This document shows, piece after piece, positions 59,659-59,684 of a stretch of 59,684 nucleotides of DNA (the stretch's first letter is position 1; each line of letters opens with the position of its first letter). The stretch covers positions 1 to 59,684 of the forward strand of contig JAFSNK010000028.1 of assembly GCA_017447445.1 (NCBI GenBank), written 5' to 3'. The translations under genes were made by a program, and so were the position numbers. The DNA comes from Clostridia bacterium. Its GTDB lineage: Bacteria > Bacillota > Clostridia > Oscillospirales > CAG-382. The notes under the pieces were generated by a model, which was not told the origin of the DNA, did not search any database, and worked only from the letters and a program-made list of their open reading frames with translations.

Positions 59659-59684
59659 GTCAGGCGGTCACGGTATTGGGAAGA

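Overview
The window reads as a chromosome segment of an uncultured, GC-rich, spore-forming member of the Clostridia (Bacillota), probably a gut or rumen Oscillospirales/Ruminococcaceae-like lineage. The evidence is a complete spoIIIAA-AH operon, spoVB, spoVT, SpoIID-like and SpoIIQ-like proteins, RNase Y-YmdB, an ECF-type thiamine transporter under a TPP riboswitch, dockerin-like modules and an LPXTG-type surface protein. No taxonomy search was possible, so the lineage is inference.

Layout. 1-2.7 kb is an accessory edge: a truncated serine beta-lactamase-like gene, an rlmD-3'-end-like remnant, an AT-richer hypothetical gene, a four-helix-bundle (S23) protein, and about 600 bp of tandem micro-hairpin repeats fused to the 3' end of rlmD. 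2.6-9.4 kb is housekeeping (rlmD, MBL hydrolase, dCMP deaminase, lipoprotein, rimI-tsaD, DUF6062-like protein, OGG-type glycosylase). 9.4-13.6 kb has two membrane proteins, a SpoIID-like protein and a SpoIIQ-like LytM protein. 13.7-23.6 kb has a dockerin metallophosphoesterase with an in-frame stop, a PadR/DUF1700/DUF4097 operon, a second SpoIID-like protein, spoVT, a GNAT and an iron alcohol dehydrogenase. 23.8-33.7 kb has a VanY-like peptidase, an Mrp ATPase, a sugar epimerase-like protein, an M29 aminopeptidase, yajC-ymdB-rny and nifS-thiI-cinA. 33.8-35.9 kb is a lower-GC surface BspA-like LRR gene and a pair of 35-bp direct repeats. 35.9-43.9 kb has a membrane zinc peptidase, thiT with its riboswitch, and a Gld-type ABC operon. 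44-50 kb has aspS-hisS, an mgsA-like gene, minD, and a Fur-family regulator with a ZnuA-like lipoprotein. 50-56.3 kb is spoVB-spoIIIAA-AH, all on the minus strand with a sigma-E-like promoter. 56.4-59.3 kb is an ECF sigma factor with a VWA-domain putative anti-sigma, followed by tRNA-Leu(UAG).

Genes form tight operons with many ATGA, GTGA or TTGA overlaps. Promoters with exactly 17-bp spacers precede nifS, rny, minD, the Fur gene, padR, the ECF gene and the tRNA. The most unusual region is the 3' flank of rlmD. There, at least 12 different micro-hairpins with co-varying arms and recurrent loops are tandemly amplified together with the last codons of rlmD and lie directly before the S23 gene, and a second rlmD-like tail lies further out. 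This looks like an integration or rearrangement hotspot with an undescribed small repeat system, but mobility is inference.
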